From NCBI RefSeq assembly GCF_002261265.1, contig NZ_NEVK01000001.1, positions 310,001 to 374,000 of the forward strand: a stretch of DNA of 64,000 bases, read 5' to 3'. Below, one piece after another: positions 39,701 through 48,829 of the stretch; position 1 is the stretch's first letter; each line of letters starts with the position of its first letter. The position numbers were made by a program, and so were the translations under genes. Under the pieces are notes generated by a model, which had not been told where the DNA came from, made no database searches, and saw only the letters and a list, made by a program, of their open reading frames with translations. This DNA comes from Bordetella genomosp. 7. GTDB lineage: Bacteria; Pseudomonadota; Gammaproteobacteria; Burkholderiales; Burkholderiaceae_B.

Positions 39701-41073
39701 GCGGGCTCCCGGCGGGCCAGGGCCTGGAGCAGCTTGTCGTGCACACCGCCAAAGCCGCCATTGCTCATGACCAGCACATGGTCGCCCGGCCGGGCGGCTT
39801 GCGTCACGGCCTCTACCAGCAGGCCCAGGTCGTTGTAGTCGCTGGCGCGATCGCCCAGCGGGGCCAGCACTTCGGCGGGGTTCCACCCCAGGGCATGCTT
39901 GCCGCTGCGCTCGCCAAAGCAGAAGACCCGGTCCGCCAGTTGCAGCGCCTGCGGCAGGCGCGCCGCCACGGCGCCCAGCTTCATGGTGTTCGAGCGCGGT
40001 TCCAGCACCGCCAGGATGCGCGCCTGCCCGACTTGGCGGCGCAGCCCTTCGAGCGTGGTCGCGATGGCGGTCGGATGGTGCGCGAAATCGTCGTATACCT
40101 TTACGCCGCCGGCGGTGCCGCGCAGTTCCATGCGACGCTTGACGCCCCCGAACCGGCTCAATGCCGCCACGCCGTCGGCGGGCGCCACGCCCGCATGCTG
40201 CGCGGCCGCCAGCGCGGCCAGGGCGTTCATGCGGTTGTGCTCGCCGCCCAGCGCCCAGCGCACCGTGCCGGCGGACTGCTCGTCGAACAGCACTTCAAAA
40301 GCGCCATCCGCGTCGGCAGGGCCGGCCTGCCAGGCGCCGCCCGGCCCGAAACTCACGGTCTCGGACCAGCAGCCGCGTGCGATGACGCGATCCAGCGCAT
40401 CACTGCTGGCGGGCCGCACGATGCGTCCGCGAGACGGAACCGTGCGCAGCAGATGATGGAACTGGGTCTCGATGGCGGCAAGATCGGGGAAGATGTCGGC
40501 GTGGTCGTATTCCAGATTGTTCAGAATCGCCGTGCGCGGACGGTAATGCACGAATTTCGACCGCTTGTCGAAAAAGGCGGTGTCGTACTCGTCCGCCTCG
40601 ATGACAAACGGCCTTATCGCGGGGTCGTACCGGGCGGATACCTTCAGGTCGTGCGCCACGCCGCCGATCAGGAAGTTGGGGCGCAGCCCTGCCGCCTCGA
40701 GTATCCAGGCCAGCATCGAACTGGTGGTGGTCTTGCCGTGCGTGCCCGCCACGGCCAGCACATGCGCACCCGGCAGCACATTGTCGCCCAGCCACTGGGG
40801 TCCGGATACATAGCGCGCGCCCGAATCGAGGATGGCTTCCATCAGCGGGTTGCCGCGCGTCACGACGTTGCCTACCACATACAGGTCAGGGCGCAGCGCC
40901 ATCTGGCCTGCCTCGTAGCCTTCAATGAGTTCGATGCCCTGTTCGGCAAGCTGGGTGCTCATGGGAGGGTAGACCGCCGCGTCGCAGCCCGTGACCCGAT
41001 GGCCCGCGGCCCGTGCGATCAGCGCCAGGCCGCCCATGAAAGTGCCGCAAATACCAAGAATGTGCAGGTGCAT
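39697..41073 (-). CDS. mpl: UDP-N-acetylmuramate:L-alanyl-gamma-D-glutamyl-meso-diaminopimelate ligase
   Basis: Mpl reattaches recycled murein tripeptide to UDP-MurNAc. The 458-residue Mur-ligase starts MHLHILGICGTFMGGLA, which distinguishes Mpl from MurC. It has the ATP-binding motif GTHGKTTTSSML, followed by DEYDTAFFDKRSKF and LNNLEYDHADIF. It is the first gene of the long minus-strand run and is divergent from the TlpA-like gene across a 70-bp gap. Confidence 0.95.
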   Translation of the reverse strand: MHLHILGICGTFMGGLALIARAAGHRVTGCDAAVYPPMSTQLAEQGIELIEGYEAGQMALRPDLYVVGNVVTRGNPLMEAILDSGARYVSGPQWLGDNVLPGAHVLAVAGTHGKTTTSSMLAWILEAAGLRPNFLIGGVAHDLKVSARYDPAIRPFVIEADEYDTAFFDKRSKFVHYRPRTAILNNLEYDHADIFPDLAAIETQFHHLLRTVPSRGRIVRPASSDALDRVIARGCWSETVSFGPGGAWQAGPADADGAFEVLFDEQSAGTVRWALGGEHNRMNALAALAAAQHAGVAPADGVAALSRFGGVKRRMELRGTAGGVKVYDDFAHHPTAIATTLEGLRRQVGQARILAVLEPRSNTMKLGAVAARLPQALQLADRVFCFGERSGKHALGWNPAEVLAPLGDRASDYNDLGLLVEAVTQAARPGDHVLVMSNGGFGGVHDKLLQALARREPA

Positions 41074-41143
41074 TGATAATCTCCTGCGCGCATTGTAGAG
41101 GCTGCTTCGTCGGGCGCAGCCGCGTGGGGTTATGATCCGGTCC

Positions 41144-41701
41144 ATGAACCGTCGCTTCTTCCTGTACGCTGGCGCAGCGGCAGCCGTGGCCGTTGCTGGC
41201 GGCTATGCCTGGCGCGATCGCCGCGAACCCGAACCTCCGCAACCTGCTTCGGCCTCGCCGGCTCCGGCGCCGGCCGCAGACCCGGCAGCCGTGCTGCGCA
41301 ACCTGTCCCTGCCCGATCTCGATGGGCGCGAGCGCGCCTTGGCCGACTGGCAGGGCCGCCGCCCCATGGTGGTCAATTTCTGGGCAACCTGGTGCGCGCC
41401 CTGCGTAAAAGAAATGCCCGAACTGCAGGCGCTGCACGAAAAGTATCCCGACATTCAATTCGTGGGCATCGGCGTCGATCAAGCCGAGAAAATGCGCGAA
41501 TTCATCCAGAAAGTGCCGGTTACCTACCCCTTGCTGGTGATGGGGGCAGGTGCCATCGATACCCTGCGCAGCATGGGAAACCCGGCTGGCGGCCTGCCTT
41601 TTACACTGGTGTTGGCTGCTGATGGCAGCATTAACCGAACAATTCTGGGGCAGATCCAGGCAGACGATCTGGATCGCACGTTGCAGGGCCTGGCAGGCTA
41701 A
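41144..41701 (+). CDS. TlpA/ResA-like membrane-anchored thioredoxin
   Basis: This 185-residue protein has an N-terminal hydrophobic segment (RRFFLYAGAAAAVAVAGG), a Pro/Ala-rich linker and a TlpA-type thioredoxin domain with WCAPC (Cys84, Cys87). It should act in the periplasm, reducing or oxidising disulfides, perhaps in cytochrome maturation. The N-terminus could be an uncleaved anchor or a signal peptide. An ATG four codons earlier (41132) is an equally possible start. Confidence 0.88.
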   Translation: MNRRFFLYAGAAAAVAVAGGYAWRDRREPEPPQPASASPAPAPAADPAAVLRNLSLPDLDGRERALADWQGRRPMVVNFWATWCAPCVKEMPELQALHEKYPDIQFVGIGVDQAEKMREFIQKVPVTYPLLVMGAGAIDTLRSMGNPAGGLPFTLVLAADGSINRTILGQIQADDLDRTLQGLAG

Positions 41702-41750
41702 AATCCGGCTCCGCGCCTGGTTGCGCCAGCATGGTTGCAGTATGACTTAG

Positions 41751-41780
41751 TTGGACAAATGCTGTGAATAGGCGTAAAAA
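41751..41780 (+). promoter_or_regulatory. Candidate sigma70 promoter for aroQ
   Basis: TTGGAC at 41751-41756 and TAAAAA at 41775-41780 are 18 bp apart in an A+T-richer patch of the 135-bp gap before aroQ. This is a consensus-like guess without other support. Confidence 0.35.
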
Positions 41781-41836
41781 GGCGGTTTATCGATAGTTTT
41801 GCCGACACGTTGCGGTTGGCCTTCGGCGCATCCCAC

Positions 41837-42271
41837 ATGGCGCAACATATCCTGGTTTTGCACGGCCCCAACCTGAACCTGCTGGGTTCGCGCGAACCCC
41901 ATCTCTACGGCAGCCTGACGCTGGCGCAGATCAACCAGGGCCTGGAAGCGCTGGCGGCGCAGCTTGGCGTCGGGCTCACCGCCTGGCAAAGCAACCACGA
42001 AGGTGCGTTGGTCGAGCGCATCCAGGCGGCGCGCCAGGATGGCACCGACTTCATCGTCATCAACGCGGCAGCCTACACGCACACCAGCGTGGCAGTGCGC
42101 GACGCCTTGGCGGCGGTCGCCATTCCTTTTGTTGAAGTACATTTGTCGAACCTGTATAAACGCGAACCGTTCCGGCAGCACTCGTACCTGTCCGACCTGG
42201 CCGTGGGCCTGGTCTGCGGGCTGGGCGCCGATGGCTACGAGGCCGCTGTCCGCTATGCGGCGCGGCATTAG
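41837..42271 (+). CDS. aroQ: Type II 3-dehydroquinate dehydratase
   Basis: AroQ converts 3-dehydroquinate to 3-dehydroshikimate. The 144-residue protein shows GPNLNLLG (10-17), the catalytic Tyr24 in [16 protein letters not shown] and the catalytic His block VEVHLSN. The ATG at 41837 gives the usual short N-terminus ([10 protein letters not shown]). With aroE 5.7 kb away on the other strand, two shikimate-pathway genes lie in this window but in separate transcripts. Confidence 0.95.
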   Translation: MAQHILVLHGPNLNLLGSREPHLYGSLTLAQINQGLEALAAQLGVGLTAWQSNHEGALVERIQAARQDGTDFIVINAAAYTHTSVAVRDALAAVAIPFVEVHLSNLYKREPFRQHSYLSDLAVGLVCGLGADGYEAAVRYAARH

Positions 42272-42373
42272 CGCGGCGCTCCAGTCTCCGGACTTATACC
42301 TTTACATCCTCTATTCGATACGGCGCGGCCTACACGCAGACGCGTCGCCAACATTAATCGGGAAGCAGCTTCT

Positions 42374-42826
42374 ATGGACCTCCGAAAACTCAAGACCTTG
42401 ATCGACCTGGTGGCGGAATCGGGCATTGCCGAGCTTGAAATCACCGAAGGCGAAGGCAAGGTCCGCATCGTCAAGTTCTCGCAGACCCTGCAGCCTGTGG
42501 CGTACCACGTGCCCGAAACGCCCGCCGCCGCGCCCGCGCCGGCCGCCGCCGCAGCGCCTGCTGCCGCGCCCGAAGCGCCTGCCGTGCCCCAGGGTCACGT
42601 CGTCAAGGCGCCCATGGTCGGCACCTTCTACCGCGCACCCAATCCTGGCGCCGCGCCCTTCGTCGATGTCGGCCAGTCCGTCAAAGAAGGCGACCCCCTG
42701 TGCATCATCGAAGCCATGAAGCTGCTCAATGAAATCGAAGCCGACAAGTCCGGCGTCATCAAAGAGATCCTGGTCGAAAACGGCGAACCCGTCGAATACG
42801 GCCAACCGCTATTCGTCATTGGCTGA
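42374..42826 (+). CDS. accB: Biotin carboxyl carrier protein of acetyl-CoA carboxylase
   Basis: This is the 150-residue BCCP. The N-terminal segment ([20 protein letters not shown]) is followed by a Pro/Ala-rich linker (about residues 45-72) and the biotinyl domain with the biotinylated lysine in [12 protein letters not shown]. It carries carboxybiotin to the carboxyltransferase for fatty-acid synthesis. accC follows after 8 bp. Confidence 0.96.
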   Translation: MDLRKLKTLIDLVAESGIAELEITEGEGKVRIVKFSQTLQPVAYHVPETPAAAPAPAAAAAPAAAPEAPAVPQGHVVKAPMVGTFYRAPNPGAAPFVDVGQSVKEGDPLCIIEAMKLLNEIEADKSGVIKEILVENGEPVEYGQPLFVIG

Positions 42827-42834
42827 TTGCACCT

Positions 42835-44181
42835 ATGTTTGAAAAGATCCTGATCGCCAATCGCGGCGAGATCGCGCTGCGTATCCAACGCGCCTGCCGC
42901 GAACTCGGCATCAAGACGGTGGTCGTGCATTCCGAGGCCGACCGCAATGCCAAGTACGTGCGCCTTGCCGATGAATCCGTGTGCATCGGGCCGGCGCCGT
43001 CGCGCGAAAGCTACCTGAACATGCCGGCCATTATTTCGGCCGCCGAAGTCACCGATTCCGAGGCCATCCACCCCGGCTACGGCTTTCTTTCCGAAAACGC
43101 CGATTTCGCCGAGCGCGTCGAGAAAAGCGGGTTTGTGTTCATTGGCCCCCGGCCCGACACCATCCGCCTGATGGGCGACAAGGTCAGCGCCAAGCGCGCC
43201 ATGATCGAGGCCGGCGTGCCGGTGGTGCCCGGTTCGGAAGGCGCGCTGCCCGATGACCCGCAGGAAATCCTGCGGATGGCCCGCGAAACGGGCTACCCGG
43301 TCATCATCAAGGCCGCCGGGGGCGGTGGCGGTCGCGGCATGCGCGTGGTCTATACCGAGGCCGCGCTGCTCAATGCCGTCACCATGACGCGTTCCGAGGC
43401 CGGTGCGGCGTTCAACAACCCGGAAGTCTACATGGAGAAGTTCCTCGAGAACCCGCGCCATGTGGAAATCCAGGTGCTGGCCGATGGCGGCCGCAATGCC
43501 GTGTGGCTGGGCGAGCGCGATTGCTCCATGCAGCGCCGCCACCAGAAGGTCATCGAAGAGGCTCCGGCGCCGGGCATTCCCCGCCGCCTGATCGAGCGCA
43601 TCGGCGACCGTTGCGCCGATGCCTGCCGCAAGATGGGCTATCGCGGCGCGGGCACGTTCGAGTTCCTGTACGAAAACGGCGAGTTCTACTTCATTGAAAT
43701 GAACACCCGTATCCAGGTCGAGCACCCCGTCACCGAACTCGTTACCGGCGTAGACCTGGTCCAGCAGCAGATCCGCATCGCCTCGGGCGAAAAGTTCCTG
43801 CTGCGCCAGCGCGACATCAGCTTCAAGGGCCATGCGATCGAATGCCGCATCAACGCTGAAGATCCGTTCCGCTTCGTGCCCAGCCCTGGCCGCATCACCA
43901 ATTGGCATACGCCTGGCGGCCCCGGCGTGCGCATCGATTCGCATGCCTTCAACGGCTATTTCGTGCCGCCCAACTACGACTCGATGATTGCCAAGGTCAT
44001 TACGTACGGCGATACCCGCGACCAGGCTCTGGCCCGCATGCGTATCGCCCTGTCCGAAATGGTGGTAGAAGGAATTTCCACCAACATTCCGCTGCATCGC
44101 GAACTGTTGCAGGACGCCCGCTTCATCGAGGGCGGCACCAGCATCCACTATCTCGAGCACAAGCTGGCCCAGCGCCCTTGA
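42835..44181 (+). CDS. accC: Biotin carboxylase subunit of acetyl-CoA carboxylase
   Basis: This 448-residue ATP-grasp enzyme starts [20 protein letters not shown]. It contains the glycine loop [24 protein letters not shown] and the catalytic segment [20 protein letters not shown]. It carboxylates biotin on AccB. The C-terminal domain is complete. Confidence 0.97.
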   Translation: MFEKILIANRGEIALRIQRACRELGIKTVVVHSEADRNAKYVRLADESVCIGPAPSRESYLNMPAIISAAEVTDSEAIHPGYGFLSENADFAERVEKSGFVFIGPRPDTIRLMGDKVSAKRAMIEAGVPVVPGSEGALPDDPQEILRMARETGYPVIIKAAGGGGGRGMRVVYTEAALLNAVTMTRSEAGAAFNNPEVYMEKFLENPRHVEIQVLADGGRNAVWLGERDCSMQRRHQKVIEEAPAPGIPRRLIERIGDRCADACRKMGYRGAGTFEFLYENGEFYFIEMNTRIQVEHPVTELVTGVDLVQQQIRIASGEKFLLRQRDISFKGHAIECRINAEDPFRFVPSPGRITNWHTPGGPGVRIDSHAFNGYFVPPNYDSMIAKVITYGDTRDQALARMRIALSEMVVEGISTNIPLHRELLQDARFIEGGTSIHYLEHKLAQRP

Positions 44182-44227
44182 TGCTCTGGCGGGCCGCACG
44201 GGCGGCCCGCCATACCGGAAGAATCGT

Positions 44228-45148
44228 ATGCGTGAACTTGTGCTTCATTGCCCAGAGGCGCAGGCCGAAGCGCTATCCGATGCGCTGCTCGAGGCTGGCG
44301 TCCTGTCGGTATCGGTCGAAGACGCCGATCTCGGCACCGAGGCCGAACGCCCGCTGTTCGGCGAGCCCGGCACCGAGCCCGATGTGCAGGCCTGGGAACA
44401 CAACCGTGTCGTGGCCCTGTTGCCCGATGGCGTCGATCCGGCCCAGATCTACGAGCAGGCCATGGCAGGCGCCGGCATCGATCCCATCATGGCCGGCGGC
44501 TGGGCCGTGCGCGACGTGCCCGACGCCGATTGGGTGCGCCTGACGCAGTCGCAGTTCGGCCCCATCCAGATATCTCCGCGCCTGTGGATCGTGCCCAGCT
44601 GGCACCGCGACGACCCGGCCGTGCCCGCGGTCACCGGCCTGGACGACAACGCCATCCACATCGAGCTCGATCCCGGCCTGGCCTTCGGCACGGGCAGCCA
44701 TCCCACCACCCACCTGTGCCTGGCCTGGCTCGAATCCGAGCTGCCCGCAGGCGCCACCGTGCTGGACTACGGCTGCGGCTCCGGCATCCTGGCCATCGCG
44801 GCTCGCAAGCTGGGCGCGGGCGCCACGGCAGCCGTCGACATCGACCCGCAGGCGGTGCAGGCCACGGCCGACAATGCGCGCGTCAACCGCGTCGAACTGC
44901 AAGCGCTGTTGCCCGATGCGCTGGCCGATGGCGCCTACCAGGTCGTGGTGGCCAATATCCTGTCCAACCCCCTGAAGGTGCTCGCGCCCATGCTGGCCGG
45001 ACGCGTCGCGCCGGGCGGGCACCTGGTGCTGTCGGGCGTGCTCGAGCGTCAGGCCGAAGAAGTCGCCACTGCTTACGCGCCGTGGCTCACCCTGTCGGTA
45101 TGGCAGGCACGGGAAGGCTGGGTCTGCCTGCACGGCCGCAGAACCTGA
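44228..45148 (+). CDS. prmA: Ribosomal protein L11 methyltransferase
   Basis: PrmA trimethylates ribosomal protein L11. The 306-residue protein has the N-terminal recognition domain starting MRELVLHCPEAQAEALSDAL. It also has the SAM-binding motif VLDYGCGSGILAIAARKLGA, preceded by LAFGTGSHPTTHLCL, a PrmA hallmark, and VVANILSNPL. It sits after accC as in many betaproteobacteria. Confidence 0.95.
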   Translation: MRELVLHCPEAQAEALSDALLEAGVLSVSVEDADLGTEAERPLFGEPGTEPDVQAWEHNRVVALLPDGVDPAQIYEQAMAGAGIDPIMAGGWAVRDVPDADWVRLTQSQFGPIQISPRLWIVPSWHRDDPAVPAVTGLDDNAIHIELDPGLAFGTGSHPTTHLCLAWLESELPAGATVLDYGCGSGILAIAARKLGAGATAAVDIDPQAVQATADNARVNRVELQALLPDALADGAYQVVVANILSNPLKVLAPMLAGRVAPGGHLVLSGVLERQAEEVATAYAPWLTLSVWQAREGWVCLHGRRT

Positions 45149-45168
45149 ATGCCGGGTAGAGTAGCGCC

Positions 45169-46383
45169 ATGGCCCTGACGACTCGCTGCCCGCACTGCGG
45201 CACCGCTTTCAAAGTCGTGCCCGACCAGTTGCGGGTGCGCAATGGCCTGGTGCGCTGCGGCGCCTGCGACACCGTGTTCGATGGCCGGGCCTGCCTGGTG
45301 GCGCAGATTCCCCAGACGCTGTCGGCCGCCGCCGTCGCGCCGTCTGCCGTGCCGCGCGCGCCCGCGCCGCCGCCCGTGTCGGAACCGTCCTTGCCGGAAC
45401 CGTCCGTGCCGGAACCGTCGGTACCGGTGCCCTTGCCGCAGCGACCGATACCGGAACCGTCGCTCCCGGAACCGTCCATACCCGAGCGGGCCATACCCGA
45501 GCCGGCCGCGTCGCGAGCCGAACCCCAATTGCGTGCGGCTCCGCCGACGCCTCCCGCAGTGCTGCGCGGCCGCACCGACATCCGCAGGCACGATCCTTAT
45601 CTGGGCCGCCACAGCATGGATGACGAGGCGCCCGGTTTCGAAGAGCAACCGGAAGACTACGGCAGCGAGCCTGACGATGCCCCTGCGCACATCGCCGCGC
45701 CGGCGCCGTCCCCTGTCGCCGGCGGCGCGCCCGGGGGCTACGTTCCTGAAGCCCACGGCGATTATCCGGATCCGGACGTCGTTCCCGCCGTGCGCGGCGA
45801 GGCTCGCACCCGCTATTACGGCGTTACCGATGTCGGCCGCAGCCCTCCGGAATTTCTGGATCCCGAGCGCCAGGCGCGCCGCAGCATGGTCCGCAGCCTG
45901 TGGGGGTATGGCTGTGTGCTGGGCCTGCTGCTGCTGGCGCTGCAAGTGGTGTATGTGTACCGCACGGCGATCGCGGTTGCCATGCCGCAACTGCGCCCGT
46001 TGCTGACCAGCGTGTGCGAACCGCTGGGCTGCGAAATCGGCTACGCGCGCCGCATCGAGCGCATTTTCATCACCGCTTCGTCGCTGCAGCCGCCGCGCGG
46101 GCAGGCCGGCGCCCAGGGGCAGGACGACGGCAGCCGCCTGATATTGCGCGTATCGCTGCGTAACCGCTACGACAGGCCCCAGCATTGGCCGGCGCTGCGG
46201 CTGGACCTTACCGATCTTTCCGATACCGTGGTAGTGCGCAAGGTGCTGCTGCCCGACGATTACCTGCCGCCCGGCCAGTCCGCGGCGCCCTTCGAGCCCG
46301 GCGCCGAGCGCAATATCGAAGTGCCCATCGAAGTGAAAGGCGCGCAGGTCAACGGCTACCAACTCGACAAGTTCTTTCCCTGA
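45169..46383 (+). CDS. Zinc-ribbon / DUF3426 membrane protein with a proline-rich repeat
   Basis: The protein has 404 residues. Residues 1-45 form an MJ0042-type zinc ribbon (CPHCGTAF, then CGACDTVF). Residues about 70-120 are a Pro/Glu repeat (units such as EPSLP and EPSVP), encoded by imperfect 15-bp DNA repeats at 45385-45490. A single transmembrane helix (about 246-268, GCVLGLLLLALQVVYVY) precedes the periplasmic DUF3426 domain, which ends NGYQLDKFFP. The zinc ribbon would be cytoplasmic and DUF3426 periplasmic. The function is unknown; it recurs directly after prmA. Confidence 0.88.
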   Translation: MALTTRCPHCGTAFKVVPDQLRVRNGLVRCGACDTVFDGRACLVAQIPQTLSAAAVAPSAVPRAPAPPPVSEPSLPEPSVPEPSVPVPLPQRPIPEPSLPEPSIPERAIPEPAASRAEPQLRAAPPTPPAVLRGRTDIRRHDPYLGRHSMDDEAPGFEEQPEDYGSEPDDAPAHIAAPAPSPVAGGAPGGYVPEAHGDYPDPDVVPAVRGEARTRYYGVTDVGRSPPEFLDPERQARRSMVRSLWGYGCVLGLLLLALQVVYVYRTAIAVAMPQLRPLLTSVCEPLGCEIGYARRIERIFITASSLQPPRGQAGAQGQDDGSRLILRVSLRNRYDRPQHWPALRLDLTDLSDTVVVRKVLLPDDYLPPGQSAAPFEPGAERNIEVPIEVKGAQVNGYQLDKFFP

Positions 46384-46395
46384 AGGATGACTAGC

Positions 46396-47337
46396 ATGAC
46401 GGCTCCGGTTCTGGTTTGCGGTTCGATGGCGTTCGACACAATCGCGGTATTCGATGGCCGCTTCAAAGAACATATCCTGCCCGACCGCATCCAGTCGCTC
46501 AGCGTGTCGTTCCTGGTGCCGTCCATGCGCAAGGAATTTGGCGGCTGCGCCGGCAATATCGCCTACAACCTCAAGCTGCTGGGCGGGCAGCCGGTGCCGG
46601 TGGCCACGGTGGGCGAAGACGCGGCCGACTACCTGGCCCGCTTCACGGCCATGGGCATCGACACATCGCGCCTGCGCGTCATGCCCGACACCTTCACGGC
46701 GCAGTGCTACATCACCACCGATCTCGACGACAACCAGATCGCCGCTTTTCATCCCGGCGCCATGGAGCTTTCGGCGCAGAACGACCTGACGGGCGCCCAG
46801 GCATCCTGGGCCATTGTCGCGCCGGATGCCAAGGCCGGCATGTTCGCGCATGCACAGCGGCTGCACGCGGCGGGCATTCCGTTCATTTTCGACCTGGGCC
46901 AGGCCATGCCGTTGTTCGACGGCGCCGACCTCGATCGCATGCTGGGCCTGGCGCAGGTTCTTACCGTCAATGACTATGAAGCCGGCGTGGTCGAACAGCG
47001 CACCGGGCGTAGCATGGCGCAGATTGCATCGCAATTGCAGGCCGTGGTGGTCACGCGCGGCGCGGCGGGGGCCACGTTGCTTGCGGGCGGAACCGAAACC
47101 CAGGTGCCGCCCGTGCGGCCCACCGACATTGTCGACCCCACCGGCTGCGGCGACGCGCATCGCGCCGGGCTGCTGTATGGGCTGACCCAGGGCTGGAACT
47201 GGATCGATTGCTGCCGGCTGGCCAACCTGATGGGCGCGATCAAGATCGCCTCGCGAGGCCCGCAGAACCACGCGCCCACGCGCGCCGACATCGACGCACG
47301 GTTGCGCCAAGCGTACGGAATCGGACTGCCGGCCTAG
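46396..47337 (+). CDS. PfkB family carbohydrate/nucleoside kinase (adenosine kinase-like)
   Basis: This 313-residue ribokinase-fold kinase has the N-terminal signature KEFGGCAGNIAYNLKLLGG and the C-terminal catalytic motif DPTGCGDAHRAGLLYG, in which the Asp is the base. The usual GAGD is GCGD here. Such proteins are annotated as adenosine kinase or sugar kinase; the substrate is not clear. The second ATG (46396) was chosen because AAGGA lies 8 bp upstream; the first ATG at 46387 overlaps that Shine-Dalgarno. Confidence 0.85.
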   Translation: MTAPVLVCGSMAFDTIAVFDGRFKEHILPDRIQSLSVSFLVPSMRKEFGGCAGNIAYNLKLLGGQPVPVATVGEDAADYLARFTAMGIDTSRLRVMPDTFTAQCYITTDLDDNQIAAFHPGAMELSAQNDLTGAQASWAIVAPDAKAGMFAHAQRLHAAGIPFIFDLGQAMPLFDGADLDRMLGLAQVLTVNDYEAGVVEQRTGRSMAQIASQLQAVVVTRGAAGATLLAGGTETQVPPVRPTDIVDPTGCGDAHRAGLLYGLTQGWNWIDCCRLANLMGAIKIASRGPQNHAPTRADIDARLRQAYGIGLPA

Positions 47338-47525
47338 GAACCCTTCGGCCGGACCACGGTCCAAGCCTTTTGCGCCACGCCTGCCGGCGCATCAGCTATA
47401 AGCGGGCGTAACGCCATACACGGTTATGGCCGTATTCGTTGCATGCTGTTTCGGACCGGCGCATTCCTTGCGCGCCAGAGTATTATCAGTTGCATAAAAT
47501 AGGCCTACCGACCCAAGGAGTCCCC

Positions 47526-48029
47526 ATGAGCCATCACCTGTCTTCTTCCATCATTGCGCCGCGCGCGGGCCGTTGGCTGGCCGTGGCCGCCGTCGTGACC
47601 TCGTTGGCCGTATTGGGCGGCTGCGCCAACCGCAGCGCGTCCAGTGGCGTTTATTCGTACGACCAGGCGCAGCGCGAACAAATCGTGCGCATCGGCACCG
47701 TCACGGGCGTGCGCCCCATCACCATCCAGGACGACAAATCCAGCGGCGTAGGCATGGTCGCCGGCGGTGCGCTGGGCGGGGTGGCGGGCAACGCCGTGGG
47801 CGGCGGCACAGGCCGCGCCCTGGCCACCGTGGGCGGCGCCATTCTGGGCGCGCTGGCCGGCAACGCCGTGGAAAACCGCGCGGGCCGTACCTCGGGCCTG
47901 GAAATCACCGTGCGGCTCGACAACGGCGAAACCCGTGTCGTGGCCCAGGAAGCCGACGTGCCCATCAGCGTGGGCCAACGTGTGCAGGTCATCAGCGGCG
48001 CCGGCCCCACCCGCGTGGCGCCGTACTAA
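47526..48029 (+). CDS. Glycine-zipper outer-membrane lipoprotein (SlyB/Pcp-like)
   Basis: This 167-residue lipoprotein has a signal peptide and lipobox LGGC (Cys33). A glycine-zipper membrane domain follows at about residues 75-118 (GMVAGGALGGVAGNAVGGG, GGAILGALAGNAVE), then a soluble tail. A strong AAGGAG Shine-Dalgarno lies before the ATG. Relatives stabilise the outer membrane under stress. The 188-bp gap upstream (47338-47525) shows no gene and no promoter I could call with confidence. Confidence 0.9.
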   Translation: MSHHLSSSIIAPRAGRWLAVAAVVTSLAVLGGCANRSASSGVYSYDQAQREQIVRIGTVTGVRPITIQDDKSSGVGMVAGGALGGVAGNAVGGGTGRALATVGGAILGALAGNAVENRAGRTSGLEITVRLDNGETRVVAQEADVPISVGQRVQVISGAGPTRVAPY

Positions 48030-48038
48030 GCCGCACCG

Positions 48039-48073
48039 CAGGTGTCAGGCGTGCGCAGGGCGCCTGGCACCTG
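48039..48073. terminator. Hairpin of the GTGTCAGGC repeat family between convergent genes
   Basis: Arms 48039-48051 (CAGGTGTCAGGCG) and 48061-48073 (CGCCTGGCACCTG) pair at 12 of 13 positions around a 9-base loop. It lies between the convergent lipoprotein and YggT genes. It closely resembles the element at 10126-10154. There is no T-tract, so intrinsic termination is uncertain; it may stabilise 3' ends. Confidence 0.65.
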
Positions 48074-48115
48074 TGTCCAACACGGCAGTGCAGCCGTACT
48101 GCACGCCTTGCAAGC

Positions 48116-48679
48116 CTACACTCCCAGCAAGCCGTAGGTCAGGCGCGCCAGCATCATCAACACCACTTGCGCCAGAATCAGCAATATCAGCGGCGAAAAG
48201 TCGATGGCCGCGGTGCGCGGCAACAGGCGGCGAATGGGGTCGAGCAATGGCGCCGTCAGCGTCTGCAGCAGGGCCATCAAGGGCGACATGGGGTTCACCC
48301 ACGACAGCACGGCCTGCAGCAGCGTCAGCCACACAATCAGGTTCAGCGCCCACTTGATCACCATCAATAGCGACGACCCCAGCGCAGCGGGCACGAGCGC
48401 GGCGGGAATCAGCGAACCCACAGCCAGCAGCCACATCAGCGCCAGGTAGGCCAGGGCGGTCAGCCACGCGGCCACCAGGCTGGTCCAGTCGATGGAATTG
48501 CCGGCCGGAATCACCTTGCGTATGGGCAGCACCAGCCAGTTGGTTGCCTGGTAGATGCCGCGAGCCAGCGGATTGAAAGGATGCAGGCGTACCGCGTGGA
48601 TCCATGCGCGCGCGATGAGGGCGGCGCCGAACAGCGTAAAAGTGATCTCGAGCAGGAAACGAAGGATGTCGCCGAGCAT
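48116..48679 (-). CDS. YggT family membrane protein
   Basis: This 187-residue integral membrane protein has two YggT domains, each with the LNPFNPLARGIYQATNWLVLP-type block (first copy abbreviated LARGIYQATNWLVLPIRKV; second copy TLTAPLLDPIRRLLP). About four transmembrane helices are predicted by eye. YggT proteins are linked to cell envelope or osmotic shock tolerance, with no defined biochemical activity. The start MLGDILRFLLEITFTLF is typical. Confidence 0.9.
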   Translation of the reverse strand: MLGDILRFLLEITFTLFGAALIARAWIHAVRLHPFNPLARGIYQATNWLVLPIRKVIPAGNSIDWTSLVAAWLTALAYLALMWLLAVGSLIPAALVPAALGSSLLMVIKWALNLIVWLTLLQAVLSWVNPMSPLMALLQTLTAPLLDPIRRLLPRTAAIDFSPLILLILAQVVLMMLARLTYGLLGV

Positions 48680-48765
48680 AGGGTGCGATCTGCAAAAATG
48701 TAATGGCGTTTATTGTCGCATGGCGCCATTGTGTTGCGTCGGCTCGGGCGCGCCGCGGCGCCGCG

Positions 48766-48801
48766 CACAAACAAAAGCCGCCTGGCCGGGGCCAGGCGGC
48801 T
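48766..48801 (-). terminator. Rho-independent terminator of the histone H1-like gene
   Basis: Reading the minus strand, a perfect 12-bp stem (AGCCGCCTGGCC and its complement, 48776-48801) is followed by the T-rich run TTTTGTTTGT. It begins 28 bp after the histone-like stop codon. This is the clearest intrinsic terminator in the window. Confidence 0.85.
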
Positions 48802-48829
48802 AAGGTACCGCCTAACGGTTCCGTCGATA

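Noticed and set aside
45073..47364. 763-codon minus-strand open frame opposite the DUF3426 and PfkB genes
   Set aside because: The plus strand has conserved zinc-ribbon and kinase motifs; the antisense product has none.
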